Assembly (NCBI GenBank): GCA_009776965.1 | Contig: WRMU01000037.1 | Location: 1-8,998, forward strand | Direction: 5' to 3' | Length of the DNA stretch: 8,998 nucleotides | Source of the DNA: Microgenomates group bacterium | Lineage (GTDB): Bacteria > Patescibacteriota > Microgenomatia > UBA1400 > PJMF01 | Shown here: positions 1 to 4,416 of the stretch, piece after piece | Layout: each line of letters begins with the position of its first letter | Numbering within the stretch: the stretch's first letter is position 1 | Made by a program: the position numbers and the translations under genes | Notes under the pieces: model-generated | Databases searched by the model: none | Told to the model about the DNA's origin: nothing | Seen by the model: the letters and a program-made list of their open reading frames with translations, nothing else

Positions 1-96
1 ACACCTAATCTGCGCCACCAACCCGCGGCGCACTCCAGTCTTTCCCCAATGATAAATCCTTTTACCCCGATAAATCAAGTTTCCTATGTCTGCCAT
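1..96 (-). CDS. Unknown protein, N-terminal part (runs off left edge)
   Basis: The minus strand is open from an ATG at 96-94 to the window edge, giving 32 codons that begin MADIGNLIYRGKRIYHWGK. The peptide is basic and aromatic; I do not recognise the family and too little is visible to infer a function. The start is supported by an extended -10 box (TG-T-TATAAT) on the same strand at 106-114 and a purine-rich AAAAAGG directly before the ATG. It is divergent from the tRNA-Pro gene, with 47 bases between them. It lies outside the inserted element, so it is probably a resident chromosomal gene. Confidence 0.55.
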   Translation of the reverse strand, partial: MADIGNLIYRGKRIYHWGKTGVRRGLVAQIRC

Positions 97-105
97 AACC
101 TTTTT

Positions 106-114
106 ATTATAACA
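106..114 (-). promoter_or_regulatory. Extended -10 promoter of the leftmost gene
   Basis: Read on the minus strand this is TGTTATAAT, a perfect extended -10 (TGnTATAAT). The predicted transcription start falls about 3 nt before the ATG at 96, so the mRNA would have almost no leader. There is no convincing -35. Confidence 0.55.
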
Positions 115-116
115 TA

Positions 117-125
117 TGGTAAAAT
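117..125 (+). promoter_or_regulatory. Possible extended -10 for tRNA-Pro
   Basis: TGGTAAAAT matches TGn plus a near-consensus -10 hexamer (TAAAAT). It would start transcription around 132, about 12 nt before the mature tRNA. It is interleaved with the divergent promoter at 106-114. No clear -35 is seen, so support is moderate. Confidence 0.4.
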
Positions 126-143
126 ATAACTTGACTAAAGCCA

Positions 144-218
144 CGGAATGTAGTTCAGATTGGCTAGAACGCGCGCATGGGGTGCGTGAGGTCGCAGGTT
201 CGAGTCCTGTCATTCCGA
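144..218 (+). tRNA. tRNA-Pro (anticodon GGG)
   Basis: The cloverleaf folds cleanly by eye. The acceptor stem pairs CGGAATG (144-150) with CATTCCG (211-217), including the C1-G72 pair typical of bacterial tRNA-Pro, with discriminator A218. The D-arm has stem GTTC/GAAC. The anticodon stem is CGCGC/GCGTG around loop ATGGGGT, anticodon GGG. The T-arm is GCAGG-TTCGAGT-CCTGT. CCA is not encoded; the next bases are CT. The 3' end is the attachment site of the element to the right. The tRNA stays intact because its last four bases lie within the 7-bp sequence shared by both junctions. The antisense strand of most of the gene is also read as the end of the recombinase ORF. Confidence 0.95.
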
Positions 219-1870
219 CTTAGTAGGACAGAGGTAGGTTTCAGCATACTCTCAAAGAGTGGATTTAGTTGATATATCGCTACTTTTCCCTCTTTAATAG
301 TTAAGTTCAAAAACACTAATCTGATGATTTCATCTAATAGTTCAACACTTTCGGTATTTTTAGCGATGTTTCCAATGTTTTTCATTAAGTTCAAAAAGTC
401 CTCTTTGCTCAACTGATTAGCAGTTTTACCAACCAACAAGGTTTCCTTCTCTCCCTTCATCCCTTCAACTTGCTCTTTGTATCCATCGTTTTCATCATCA
501 AGGTCTTTCATCTCTTTATTAACCTTGTCAATTTGCTTCTGATTGGCTGGGTTTATTTTGATTAGTGCTTGGGTAAGTTGGTCTATCTTTTGTTCGTTTT
601 CCTTGATTAATCGCTGATAATTAAGGGTAGTGTTCTGTATTTCTTGTAAGCGGTTTGCTATCATCTCTTGTCCTCCCTCCAAATACCGCTTATATGCCTC
701 ATCATTAAGTTCAACATCTCTGGTTAATTCCAACAAAAAGTCAATAATCATCTTACCTCTGACTTGATTTGCCTTACCTAAAACCTTACGACACTCGCAA
801 TCCCTATCAGCACATCGTAAGTAAAGGTATTTTTGAGTGCTCCCCCCACTTACGCCAGGTGTCATTAGAGTATGATTTTTACTATAACCACAATGGACCA
901 TGCCTCGCATTAGTTTAAATTGAGTATTCTTAATTTGAAAACGTTTTTGGTCTGGTCTAAATCTACTCCTAATCTGTAAAAACTTCTGGTAGGTCAGCAT
1001 AGGTATAAACTTGGGGTCAGTATTTCTTAACTCCACAATTTTCTTGCCACCATAAATGTAAAACCCGCAATAAAACGGGTCAGCACAGATTTCAGATAAT
1101 TTTTGTTTGGTGATAATAGTAATTTTCCCCTTAAACTCAAACTTTTTCCTATTAAGTATCGCCGCTGCCTCATCAAGTGTCAGTTTATTATCAGCAATTT
1201 CTTTCAACATTGCCCTTAACATCGCAAAATTATCACCATCAGGTCTAAAATACCTGCCTTCACCAATAATATAACCTCTTTTAGGTGCCATATTTGGCGA
1301 TTTGCCCTCGTCAGCAATTTTATGATTTCCTCTATTAACCACCTCAGACAGATTATCGCTATATTGTTTCGCCATGATAAACTCAATACCCAACATTAGT
1401 AGTCCATTGGAGTTGTGGTTAAAAACATAATTCTTAAAAATGAGATTTTTAATCAATCCTCTGTCAAGTAAGTCAATAATTTCTCCTGCTTCCAACATAT
1501 TTCTTGCCAACCTGTTCGGATGCCAAGCAATAATAGAGTTCCACTTACCCTTTTTAATTCCCTCAATCATTTCATTGTAGAATGGTCTTTGTCCTGACAC
1601 TTTAGCACTCTTGCTCTCTGGGATAATCTTGTATGGTTTTATGCCATTAATTTCACAGAGTTTTTGGCAATCACTAATCTGGTCTGGTATTGACCGCTCT
1701 TGTCTGTCCTCGCTCTCAGATGAGCGACGAGCATAAATTACATATTTTGCTTCCTTTTCATCGTTCCACTTACCCTCTTTTCGCAGTTGTTCCTCAACTC
1801 TTTTTTCGCAATAACCCAACACTAAATCCCTAAGGTTATCAGAATTAGGGTCATGTCTAATAATCGCCAT
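164..1870 (-). CDS. Large serine recombinase, C-terminus read from antisense tRNA
   Basis: This 568-residue site-specific recombinase would integrate and excise the element. After an N-terminal extension of about 42 residues comes the resolvase catalytic domain. It starts YVIYARRSS, with nucleophile Ser50 of the Y-x-R-x-S motif, and has catalytic arginines in WHPNRLARN (Arg120, Arg123). A recombinase domain follows (about 179-300, NRGNHKIADEGKSPNMAPKRGY), then a zinc-ribbon-like segment with Cys327, Cys353, Cys358 and Cys360, and a Lys/Glu/Gln-rich coiled coil (about 405-485). The ATG at 1870 has a good ribosome site, AAGGGA at 1876-1881, 5 nt upstream. The last 16 residues, NDRTRTCDLTHPMRAF, and the TAG stop are the reverse complement of tRNA-Pro, so this tail comes from the host. 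The native end is probably the orphan frame at 3345-3485, giving 596 residues in the circular form. Confidence 0.93.
   Translation of the reverse strand: MAIIRHDPNSDNLRDLVLGYCEKRVEEQLRKEGKWNDEKEAKYVIYARRSSESEDRQERSIPDQISDCQKLCEINGIKPYKIIPESKSAKVSGQRPFYNEMIEGIKKGKWNSIIAWHPNRLARNMLEAGEIIDLLDRGLIKNLIFKNYVFNHNSNGLLMLGIEFIMAKQYSDNLSEVVNRGNHKIADEGKSPNMAPKRGYIIGEGRYFRPDGDNFAMLRAMLKEIADNKLTLDEAAAILNRKKFEFKGKITIITKQKLSEICADPFYCGFYIYGGKKIVELRNTDPKFIPMLTYQKFLQIRSRFRPDQKRFQIKNTQFKLMRGMVHCGYSKNHTLMTPGVSGGSTQKYLYLRCADRDCECRKVLGKANQVRGKMIIDFLLELTRDVELNDEAYKRYLEGGQEMIANRLQEIQNTTLNYQRLIKENEQKIDQLTQALIKINPANQKQIDKVNKEMKDLDDENDGYKEQVEGMKGEKETLLVGKTANQLSKEDFLNLMKNIGNIAKNTESVELLDEIIRLVFLNLTIKEGKVAIYQLNPLFESMLKPTSVLLSRNDRTRTCDLTHPMRAF
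215..221 (+). repeat. attL core (left 7-bp copy)
   Basis: CCGACTT covers the last three acceptor-stem bases, the discriminator and three flanking bases of tRNA-Pro. The same 7 bp recurs at 3480-3486, just before the chromosomal cation-transporter gene. A 7-bp match alone is weak. What strengthens it is that on the minus strand both copies carry the codons AGT CGG in the same frame of one continuous recombinase reading frame. Confidence 0.65.
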
Positions 1871-1875
1871 TTTAT

Positions 1876-1881
1876 TCCCTT
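1876..1881 (-). promoter_or_regulatory. Shine-Dalgarno site of the recombinase
   Basis: On the minus strand AAGGGA sits 5 nt before the ATG at 1870. It is the clearest ribosome-binding site in the element and fixes the start. Other genes here rely on near-leaderless promoters, so the recombinase is probably internal to a transcript that begins upstream of the small gene at 1895-2137. Confidence 0.6.
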
Positions 1882-1894
1882 ACAATCGCTCTCA

Positions 1895-2137
1895 TTAGTG
1901 GTCTTTTCTAACTACTTCAACAGAGGTTGTCCCATTCTTCACCCTATCTTCATTTTTGCCACGATTACGATGTCGGCAGGGGTTGAAGTTACCAATGACT
2001 TTATCATGGAGGACTTGTTTTTGGTCTTTTTTGGCAGGTTTCAGATTGGGGTTTGATTTTTTAATGCGGTCAAGTATTTTTCGCAACTCTTTATTGCGAG
2101 TATTTATTGGCGGGGCTGCTATTTTTCTGACTGGCAC
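1895..2137 (-). CDS. Small basic protein upstream of recombinase
   Basis: An 80-residue, Lys/Arg/Asn-rich protein with a GTG start at 2137 (MPVRKIAAPPINTRNKELRK...). I do not recognise a family. A predicted helix around residues 13-28 is amphipathic and basic, which fits nucleic-acid binding. The stop lies 24 nt before the recombinase ATG, and the two are probably cotranscribed from the TATAAT at 2148-2153. An in-frame TGA lies just upstream of the GTG, so the start cannot be much earlier. By position and size it could be the recombination directionality factor or an autoregulator, but that is inference. Open frames also exist on the opposite strand here (1853-2056, 1956-2168); promoter position and gene order favour the minus strand. 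An ordinary spurious ORF cannot be excluded. Confidence 0.45.
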   Translation of the reverse strand: MPVRKIAAPPINTRNKELRKILDRIKKSNPNLKPAKKDQKQVLHDKVIGNFNPCRHRNRGKNEDRVKNGTTSVEVVRKDH

Positions 2138-2147
2138 AATACATCAT

Positions 2148-2153
2148 ATTATA
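2148..2153 (-). promoter_or_regulatory. -10 box of the small gene and recombinase
   Basis: Perfect TATAAT on the minus strand, preceded by TG. It would start transcription about 4 nt before the GTG at 2137. No convincing -35 is present. It is the only promoter candidate I see for the recombinase. Confidence 0.5.
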
Positions 2154-2179
2154 CACCGCATTACTTGAACTATATACTC

Positions 2180-2305
2180 TTAATTTAACCAGTGTATCAA
2201 CAATAACTCTCTACTCACTTTCCAAAAGTTGAGTTGATTAGTTAGTAGTGGTAGTAGCACAGGGCAGGTGGTAGCATCGCTAATTGCTATGTCAATTTTA
2301 GTCAT
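2180..2305 (-). CDS. Doubtful 41-residue ORF
   Basis: From ATG 2305 this frame reads MTKIDIAISDATTCPVLLPL and ends in IHWLN; a TTG at 2362 would extend it to 60 residues. No Shine-Dalgarno or promoter lies correctly before the ATG, and the TTG lies inside the hairpin described below. I recognise no family. It is listed because it is the only sizeable frame in the stretch and is on the same strand as the other element genes. It may be noncoding or a gene remnant. Confidence 0.18.
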   Translation of the reverse strand: MTKIDIAISDATTCPVLLPLLTNQLNFWKVSRELLLIHWLN

Positions 2306-2349
2306 ATATTTTTGTCTTACAGGTCTATTATTCTCCTCTCCAAAACACT

Positions 2350-2388
2350 CATAGGTCGCCAAATTATTTTTTTAATTCGCGCCTATGA
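2350..2388. repeat. Long imperfect hairpin with T-rich loop
   Basis: TCATAGG pairs with CCTATGA (7 bp). Inside that, past a bulged T, CGC pairs with GCG (3 bp), and AATTA pairs with TAATT (5 bp) around a T6 loop. That is about 15 pairs over 39 bases, with one bulge and one small internal loop. The right arm is also the conserved end of the 30-bp direct repeat. Without a U-run after the stem on either strand it does not look like an intrinsic terminator. It could be a protein-binding site, a structured RNA or the end of an inserted cassette. Confidence 0.5.
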
Positions 2389-2390
2389 AC
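2361..2390. repeat. 30-bp imperfect direct repeat, copy 1
   Basis: Matches 3241-3270 at 25 of 30 positions. Both copies begin AAATTATTTTTT and end GCGCCTATGAAC, with the differences confined to the middle. The copies are exactly 880 bp apart and bracket the acetyltransferase gene and an 18-codon ORF. The flanks do not match, so the repeat is sharply bounded. Confidence 0.75.
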
Positions 2391-2415
2391 TTTTCTAGCA
2401 AAAATACCCAATCAA

Positions 2416-2472
2416 TCAATTAAAGTAATTAACCTCAACTACATCAATAATTTCTGCTTCCTGTTCGGCCAT
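2416..2472 (-). CDS. Possible 18-residue peptide
   Basis: ATG at 2472 opens an 18-codon frame, MAEQEAEIIDVVEVNYFN, ending in TGA. It is acidic and unrelated to anything I recognise. The reason to list it is the perfect TATAAT 5 nt upstream (2478-2483), which would put the transcription start on the ATG, the same arrangement as the acetyltransferase and HD genes here. It could instead be a chance frame after a promoter serving something else. Confidence 0.25.
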   Translation of the reverse strand: MAEQEAEIIDVVEVNYFN

Positions 2473-2477
2473 ACTTC

Positions 2478-2483
2478 ATTATA
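2478..2483 (-). promoter_or_regulatory. -10 box facing the 18-codon ORF
   Basis: Perfect TATAAT on the minus strand, between the end of the acetyltransferase gene and the ATG at 2472. No clear -35. Confidence 0.35.
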
Positions 2484-2495
2484 CCGAGATACAAG

Positions 2496-2530
2496 CAAAA
2501 GATAACTAAAAAAACCAGACAAGTTACTCT
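2496..2530 (-). terminator. Weak terminator candidate after the acetyltransferase
   Basis: Just after the stop, the minus strand has a short CAAG/CTTG stem with an AGTAA loop, then TCTGG and a run of seven Ts. The stem is only 4 bp, so this is a poor intrinsic terminator at best. Confidence 0.2.
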
Positions 2531-2544
2531 TGATTACTCGCTAT

Positions 2545-3171
2545 CTACCTAATAAGCGATTGTTTAACCTCATCAAGGTTGTTATTGTGAAGTAGCGGAA
2601 TGAGTGCTTTAATTTCCTCTATTGGTTTATCCCACCACTTCAACTCCAAAAGTATTTCTATTAACTCATCATCAAATCGCTTCTTGGTTGGTTTCGCTGG
2701 ATTGCCTACCACAATGGTATATGGCTCAATATCACTACCAACCACACTATTCATCCCAATAATTGCTCCATCGCCAACTTTAACTCCTGCTAGTATGGTC
2801 GCATTCTCACCCATCCAAACATCATTACCAATAATAATATCGCCTTTTAGGGGCATTTTATCAAGTGATGGCACTTTTTCACCCCAACCCTCAAAGATAT
2901 AAAATGGAAAGGTGGAAACACACCCCATTTGATGATTTGCCCCGTTCATTACAAACTTTACTCCACTTGCTATCTGGCAGAATTTACCAATAATCAACTT
3001 ATCGTCATAAAAGTCATAATGATGAACTACCTGCTTCTCAAAATCCTTGTCACTAAAATAAGTAAAGTCACCAACAATGATGTTTTTATTTGTTATAGTT
3101 GGTCTTACATTTACCACATGGTCAATGTTTGGCACAGGGTGAATAGTGTTTGGGTTTGGCAATTCAGTCAT
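2545..3171 (-). CDS. Vat/CatB-type xenobiotic acetyltransferase
   Basis: This 208-residue protein belongs to the hexapeptide-repeat (left-handed beta-helix) xenobiotic acetyltransferases. These include the streptogramin A acetyltransferases (Vat) and class B chloramphenicol acetyltransferases (CatB), which transfer acetyl from acetyl-CoA to a drug hydroxyl. Length and order match Vat enzymes: an N-terminal segment with PNPNTIHPV, then KLIIGKFCQIASGVKF, then MNGANH with the expected catalytic His80. Hexapeptide turns follow (about 111-145, IIIGNDVWMGENATILAGV and GDGAIIGMNSVV), then GNPAKPTKKRFDDE and LKWWDKPIEEI. No truncation or missing key residue is visible. The ATG at 3171 lies 7 nt after a TATAAT. 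It is the clear cargo gene of the element. The substrate cannot be told from sequence by eye; some relatives acetylate non-antibiotic molecules. Confidence 0.9.
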   Translation of the reverse strand: MTELPNPNTIHPVPNIDHVVNVRPTITNKNIIVGDFTYFSDKDFEKQVVHHYDFYDDKLIIGKFCQIASGVKFVMNGANHQMGCVSTFPFYIFEGWGEKVPSLDKMPLKGDIIIGNDVWMGENATILAGVKVGDGAIIGMNSVVGSDIEPYTIVVGNPAKPTKKRFDDELIEILLELKWWDKPIEEIKALIPLLHNNNLDEVKQSLIR

Positions 3172-3178
3172 TTAGCTA

Positions 3179-3207
3179 ATTATACTGCTTAAATCGTTTC
3201 TTTTCAC
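3179..3207 (-). promoter_or_regulatory. Promoter of the acetyltransferase
   Basis: Perfect TATAAT at 3179-3184, and a 4-of-6 -35 (GTGAAA, 3202-3207) at 17-bp spacing, both on the minus strand. The predicted start is 1 nt before the ATG at 3171, so the message would be leaderless. No operator or attenuator is evident, apart from repeat copy 2 further upstream. Confidence 0.6.
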
Positions 3208-3413
3208 ATCACAGATGATTGAGATGCTGACTTGACTAGTAAATTATTTTTTACTCTGGCGCCTATGAACCGCTCATCAAGGTCAATTTATGATTATTAA
3301 GATGGATAAGTGCGAAAATAACCAGAAAATACACTACACTCTATTCAAATCACAAAACCTAACTCTGCTCCTGGATTTGCCCTTATCTTGTCCTCAATCA
3401 AACTAATCCTCTC
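3208..3413. other. Right end of the element, upstream of the acetyltransferase
   Basis: Between the acetyltransferase promoter and the chromosomal transporter there is no complete gene. This part holds repeat copy 2 (3241-3270), about 75 unassigned bases, and most of the orphan recombinase tail (3345-3485). A 38-codon plus-strand frame (3290-3406) is present but has no supporting signals. Confidence 0.6.
3241..3270. repeat. 30-bp imperfect direct repeat, copy 2
   Basis: Matches copy 1 (2361-2390) at 25 of 30 positions, about 70 bp upstream of the acetyltransferase start. It overlaps a smaller hairpin, AGTAAA (3238-3243) pairing with TTTACT (3250-3255) across a TTATTT loop. Both copies thus place a T-rich hairpin loop just before GCGCCTATGAAC, although the stem sequences differ. 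Confidence 0.7.
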
Positions 3414-3485
3414 TTGTGTTTCTAGGCAGGAAGTCATATAATTCAGATAGTCAGTCAGTTCAAAAGTTGTCTGATTGTCCCGACT
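3345..3485 (-). pseudogene. Orphan 3' end of the recombinase gene (native C-terminus)
   Basis: On the minus strand this frame has no start of its own near the boundary. From the shared codons AGT CGG (3485-3480) it runs 44 codons, through DNQTTFELTDYLNY, SCLETQERISLIEDKI and RANPGAELGFVI, to a TGA at 3347-3345. It looks like real protein: two amphipathic helices and a Gly/Pro break. In the recombinase the same AGT CGG codons lie at 220-215, in the same frame, exactly where the sequence turns into antisense tRNA. Joining the two 7-bp repeats would put this segment on the end of the recombinase (552 + 44 = 596 residues). It is therefore not decay but a segment stranded by integration. A leaky internal ATG at 3437 could make a 30-residue peptide. 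Confidence 0.6.
3414..3442 (+). promoter_or_regulatory. Outward promoter towards the cation transporter
   Basis: TTGTGT (3414-3419), 17-bp spacing, perfect TATAAT (3437-3442). It points out of the element's right end, giving a leader of about 60 nt before the transporter ATG at 3509. It lies inside the orphan recombinase segment, so it would be carried by the element rather than by the chromosome. Confidence 0.45.
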
Positions 3486-3486
3486 T
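3480..3486 (+). repeat. attR core (right 7-bp copy)
   Basis: CCGACTT, identical to 215-221 at the tRNA-Pro 3' end. To its right lies TTTTAGCG and the transporter gene. Before integration the tRNA and transporter would have been only about 23 nt apart. Confidence 0.6.
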
Positions 3487-3508
3487 TTTTAGCGTCATCA
3501 GCCTTTTT

Positions 3509-4402
3509 ATGAAAAAAACTGCTACTCAAATCGCCATCAAAGCCTCCATCACCACCATCATTAGTGATGCCGCTCTCTCCCTGCTCAAACTACTCACTGG
3601 CATCTTTGCCCGCTCCTCTGCTTTAATTTCTGATTCCATCCACACCCTATCCGATGTCCTCAGCACAGTCATTGTAATTATTGGCGTAAAATTAGCCGCT
3701 CGAGGTCCCGATAAAGAACATCCCTATGGCCACGAACGCTTCGAGTGTGTGGCCGCCATTATTTTAGCCACCATTCTTTTCATGACGGGAGCGGGTATTG
3801 GCTGGACAGCTATCCAAAATGTCTCCACCACCCCCTCTATAGATTTAACTATTCCTGAGTTGCCCGCGCTGATAGTAGCCATCGTTTCCATCATTGTTAA
3901 GGAAAGCATGTATTGGTATAAGCGCTCTGCCGCCAAAAAAACTAACTCCAGCGCTCTAATGGCCGATGCTTGGCATCATCGCTCCGACGCTCTCTCCTCA
4001 ATCGGCAGTTTTGCTGGCATTTTAGGTGCCCGACTCGGCTTTCCCATCCTTGATCCGCTAGCCGGTTTGGTAATTTGTCTCTTTATCTTAAAAGTCGCCC
4101 TAGATATCTTCAAAGATGCTATTGGGAAAATGACCGACAGATCAGCTCCTAAGAAGTTAGAGGTTCAAATCCGCCAGCTCATTCTCTCTCATAAGTCTGT
4201 AGTCAGCATCGACCTGCTCAAAACCCGCCTTTTTGCCGATCGGGTTTATGTTGACGTTGAAATCAGTATTGATGGAACCAAAACTCTCGACCAAGCACAT
4301 GCTGTCGCCAAAAAAGTCCATGATGCTATCGAAAACAAAATCCCCCAAGTCAAACACTGTAATATCCACACCAACCCCGCTCCATCAAAAACAAATACAT
4401 AG
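3509..4402 (+). CDS. Cation diffusion facilitator (zinc-type efflux)
   Basis: A 297-residue inner-membrane antiporter of the CDF family, which exports divalent metal in exchange for protons. The transmembrane domain spans about residues 10-235. The TM2 metal site is HxxxD (His45, Asp49, in SDSIHTLSD) and the TM5 site is HxxxD (His156, Asp160, in DAWHHRSD). The His/Asp pairing at both sites is typical of Zn/Cd transporters rather than Mn transporters. The family signature HPYGHERFE is at 71-79. The C-terminal cytoplasmic domain (about 240-297) ends with HCNIHTNP, a likely metal-sensing motif. I chose the ATG at 3509 (MKKTATQIAIK). The frame is open 31 codons further back, but that part overlaps the attR junction and does not resemble CDF N-termini. 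It converges on recO with a 14-nt gap. Confidence 0.93.
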   Translation: MKKTATQIAIKASITTIISDAALSLLKLLTGIFARSSALISDSIHTLSDVLSTVIVIIGVKLAARGPDKEHPYGHERFECVAAIILATILFMTGAGIGWTAIQNVSTTPSIDLTIPELPALIVAIVSIIVKESMYWYKRSAAKKTNSSALMADAWHHRSDALSSIGSFAGILGARLGFPILDPLAGLVICLFILKVALDIFKDAIGKMTDRSAPKKLEVQIRQLILSHKSVVSIDLLKTRLFADRVYVDVEISIDGTKTLDQAHAVAKKVHDAIENKIPQVKHCNIHTNPAPSKTNT

Positions 4403-4416
4403 ACATGTCGAGCGAT

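Larger units (their letters stand above)
2154..2544. other. Gene-poor AT-rich stretch inside the element
   Basis: This 390-base stretch holds no gene I can support firmly. It contains a weak minus-strand frame (2180-2305 from an internal ATG, or to 2362 from a TTG), a strong imperfect hairpin (2350-2388), one copy of a 30-bp repeat (2361-2390), an 18-codon ORF with its own TATAAT (2416-2483), and the 3' side of the acetyltransferase gene. Confidence 0.6.
215..3486 (-). mobile_element. Serine-recombinase integrative element in tRNA-Pro
   Basis: The element is bounded by a 7-bp direct repeat and would excise as a circle of about 3265 bp. Its content is all on the minus strand: large serine recombinase, small basic protein, tiny ORFs and a Vat/CatB-type acetyltransferase. 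Joining the two ends restores a continuous recombinase reading frame (see 164-1870 and 3345-3485). It also creates an imperfect dyad at the joint: TGTCC and ACT from the right end mirror AGT and GGACA from the left end. The interior is AT-rich compared with the genes to the right. No structural, replication or conjugation genes are seen, so it is a minimal integrative cassette or a satellite of something larger. The right boundary is inference and could lie elsewhere. Confidence 0.65.

Noticed and set aside
1853..2168. Plus-strand frames opposite the small basic protein
   Set aside because: No promoter or ribosome site fits them, and they oppose the direction of all element genes.
2600..3192. 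Plus-strand frames opposite the acetyltransferase
   Set aside because: Antisense shadows of a clearly recognised gene; no family resemblance.
2361..3270. Integron-type cassette with attC sites
   Set aside because: The repeats end in GCGCCTATGAAC (GTTCATAG on the other strand), which does not match the attC core GTTRRRY, and no integron integrase is present.
3290..3406. 38-codon plus-strand ORF
   Set aside because: No promoter, ribosome site or protein-like composition. It overlaps the orphan recombinase tail on the other strand, which has better support.
3452..3490. Intrinsic terminator before the transporter
   Set aside because: CAGTCAG/CTGATTG can pair with one G-U, but the loop is 12 nt and the T-run begins well after the stem. 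It also lies in the proposed recombinase coding tail.
3416..3508. N-terminal extension of the cation transporter by 31 codons
   Set aside because: It crosses the proposed attR junction and does not resemble CDF N-termini. It reads as the antisense shadow of the orphan recombinase tail. The ATG at 3509 gives the normal family length.
3724..3936. Minus-strand frame inside the transporter
   Set aside because: Shadow of the CDF gene, as is 4157-4369. The plus-strand frame at 4233-4514 is another shadow, spanning the convergent gene ends.
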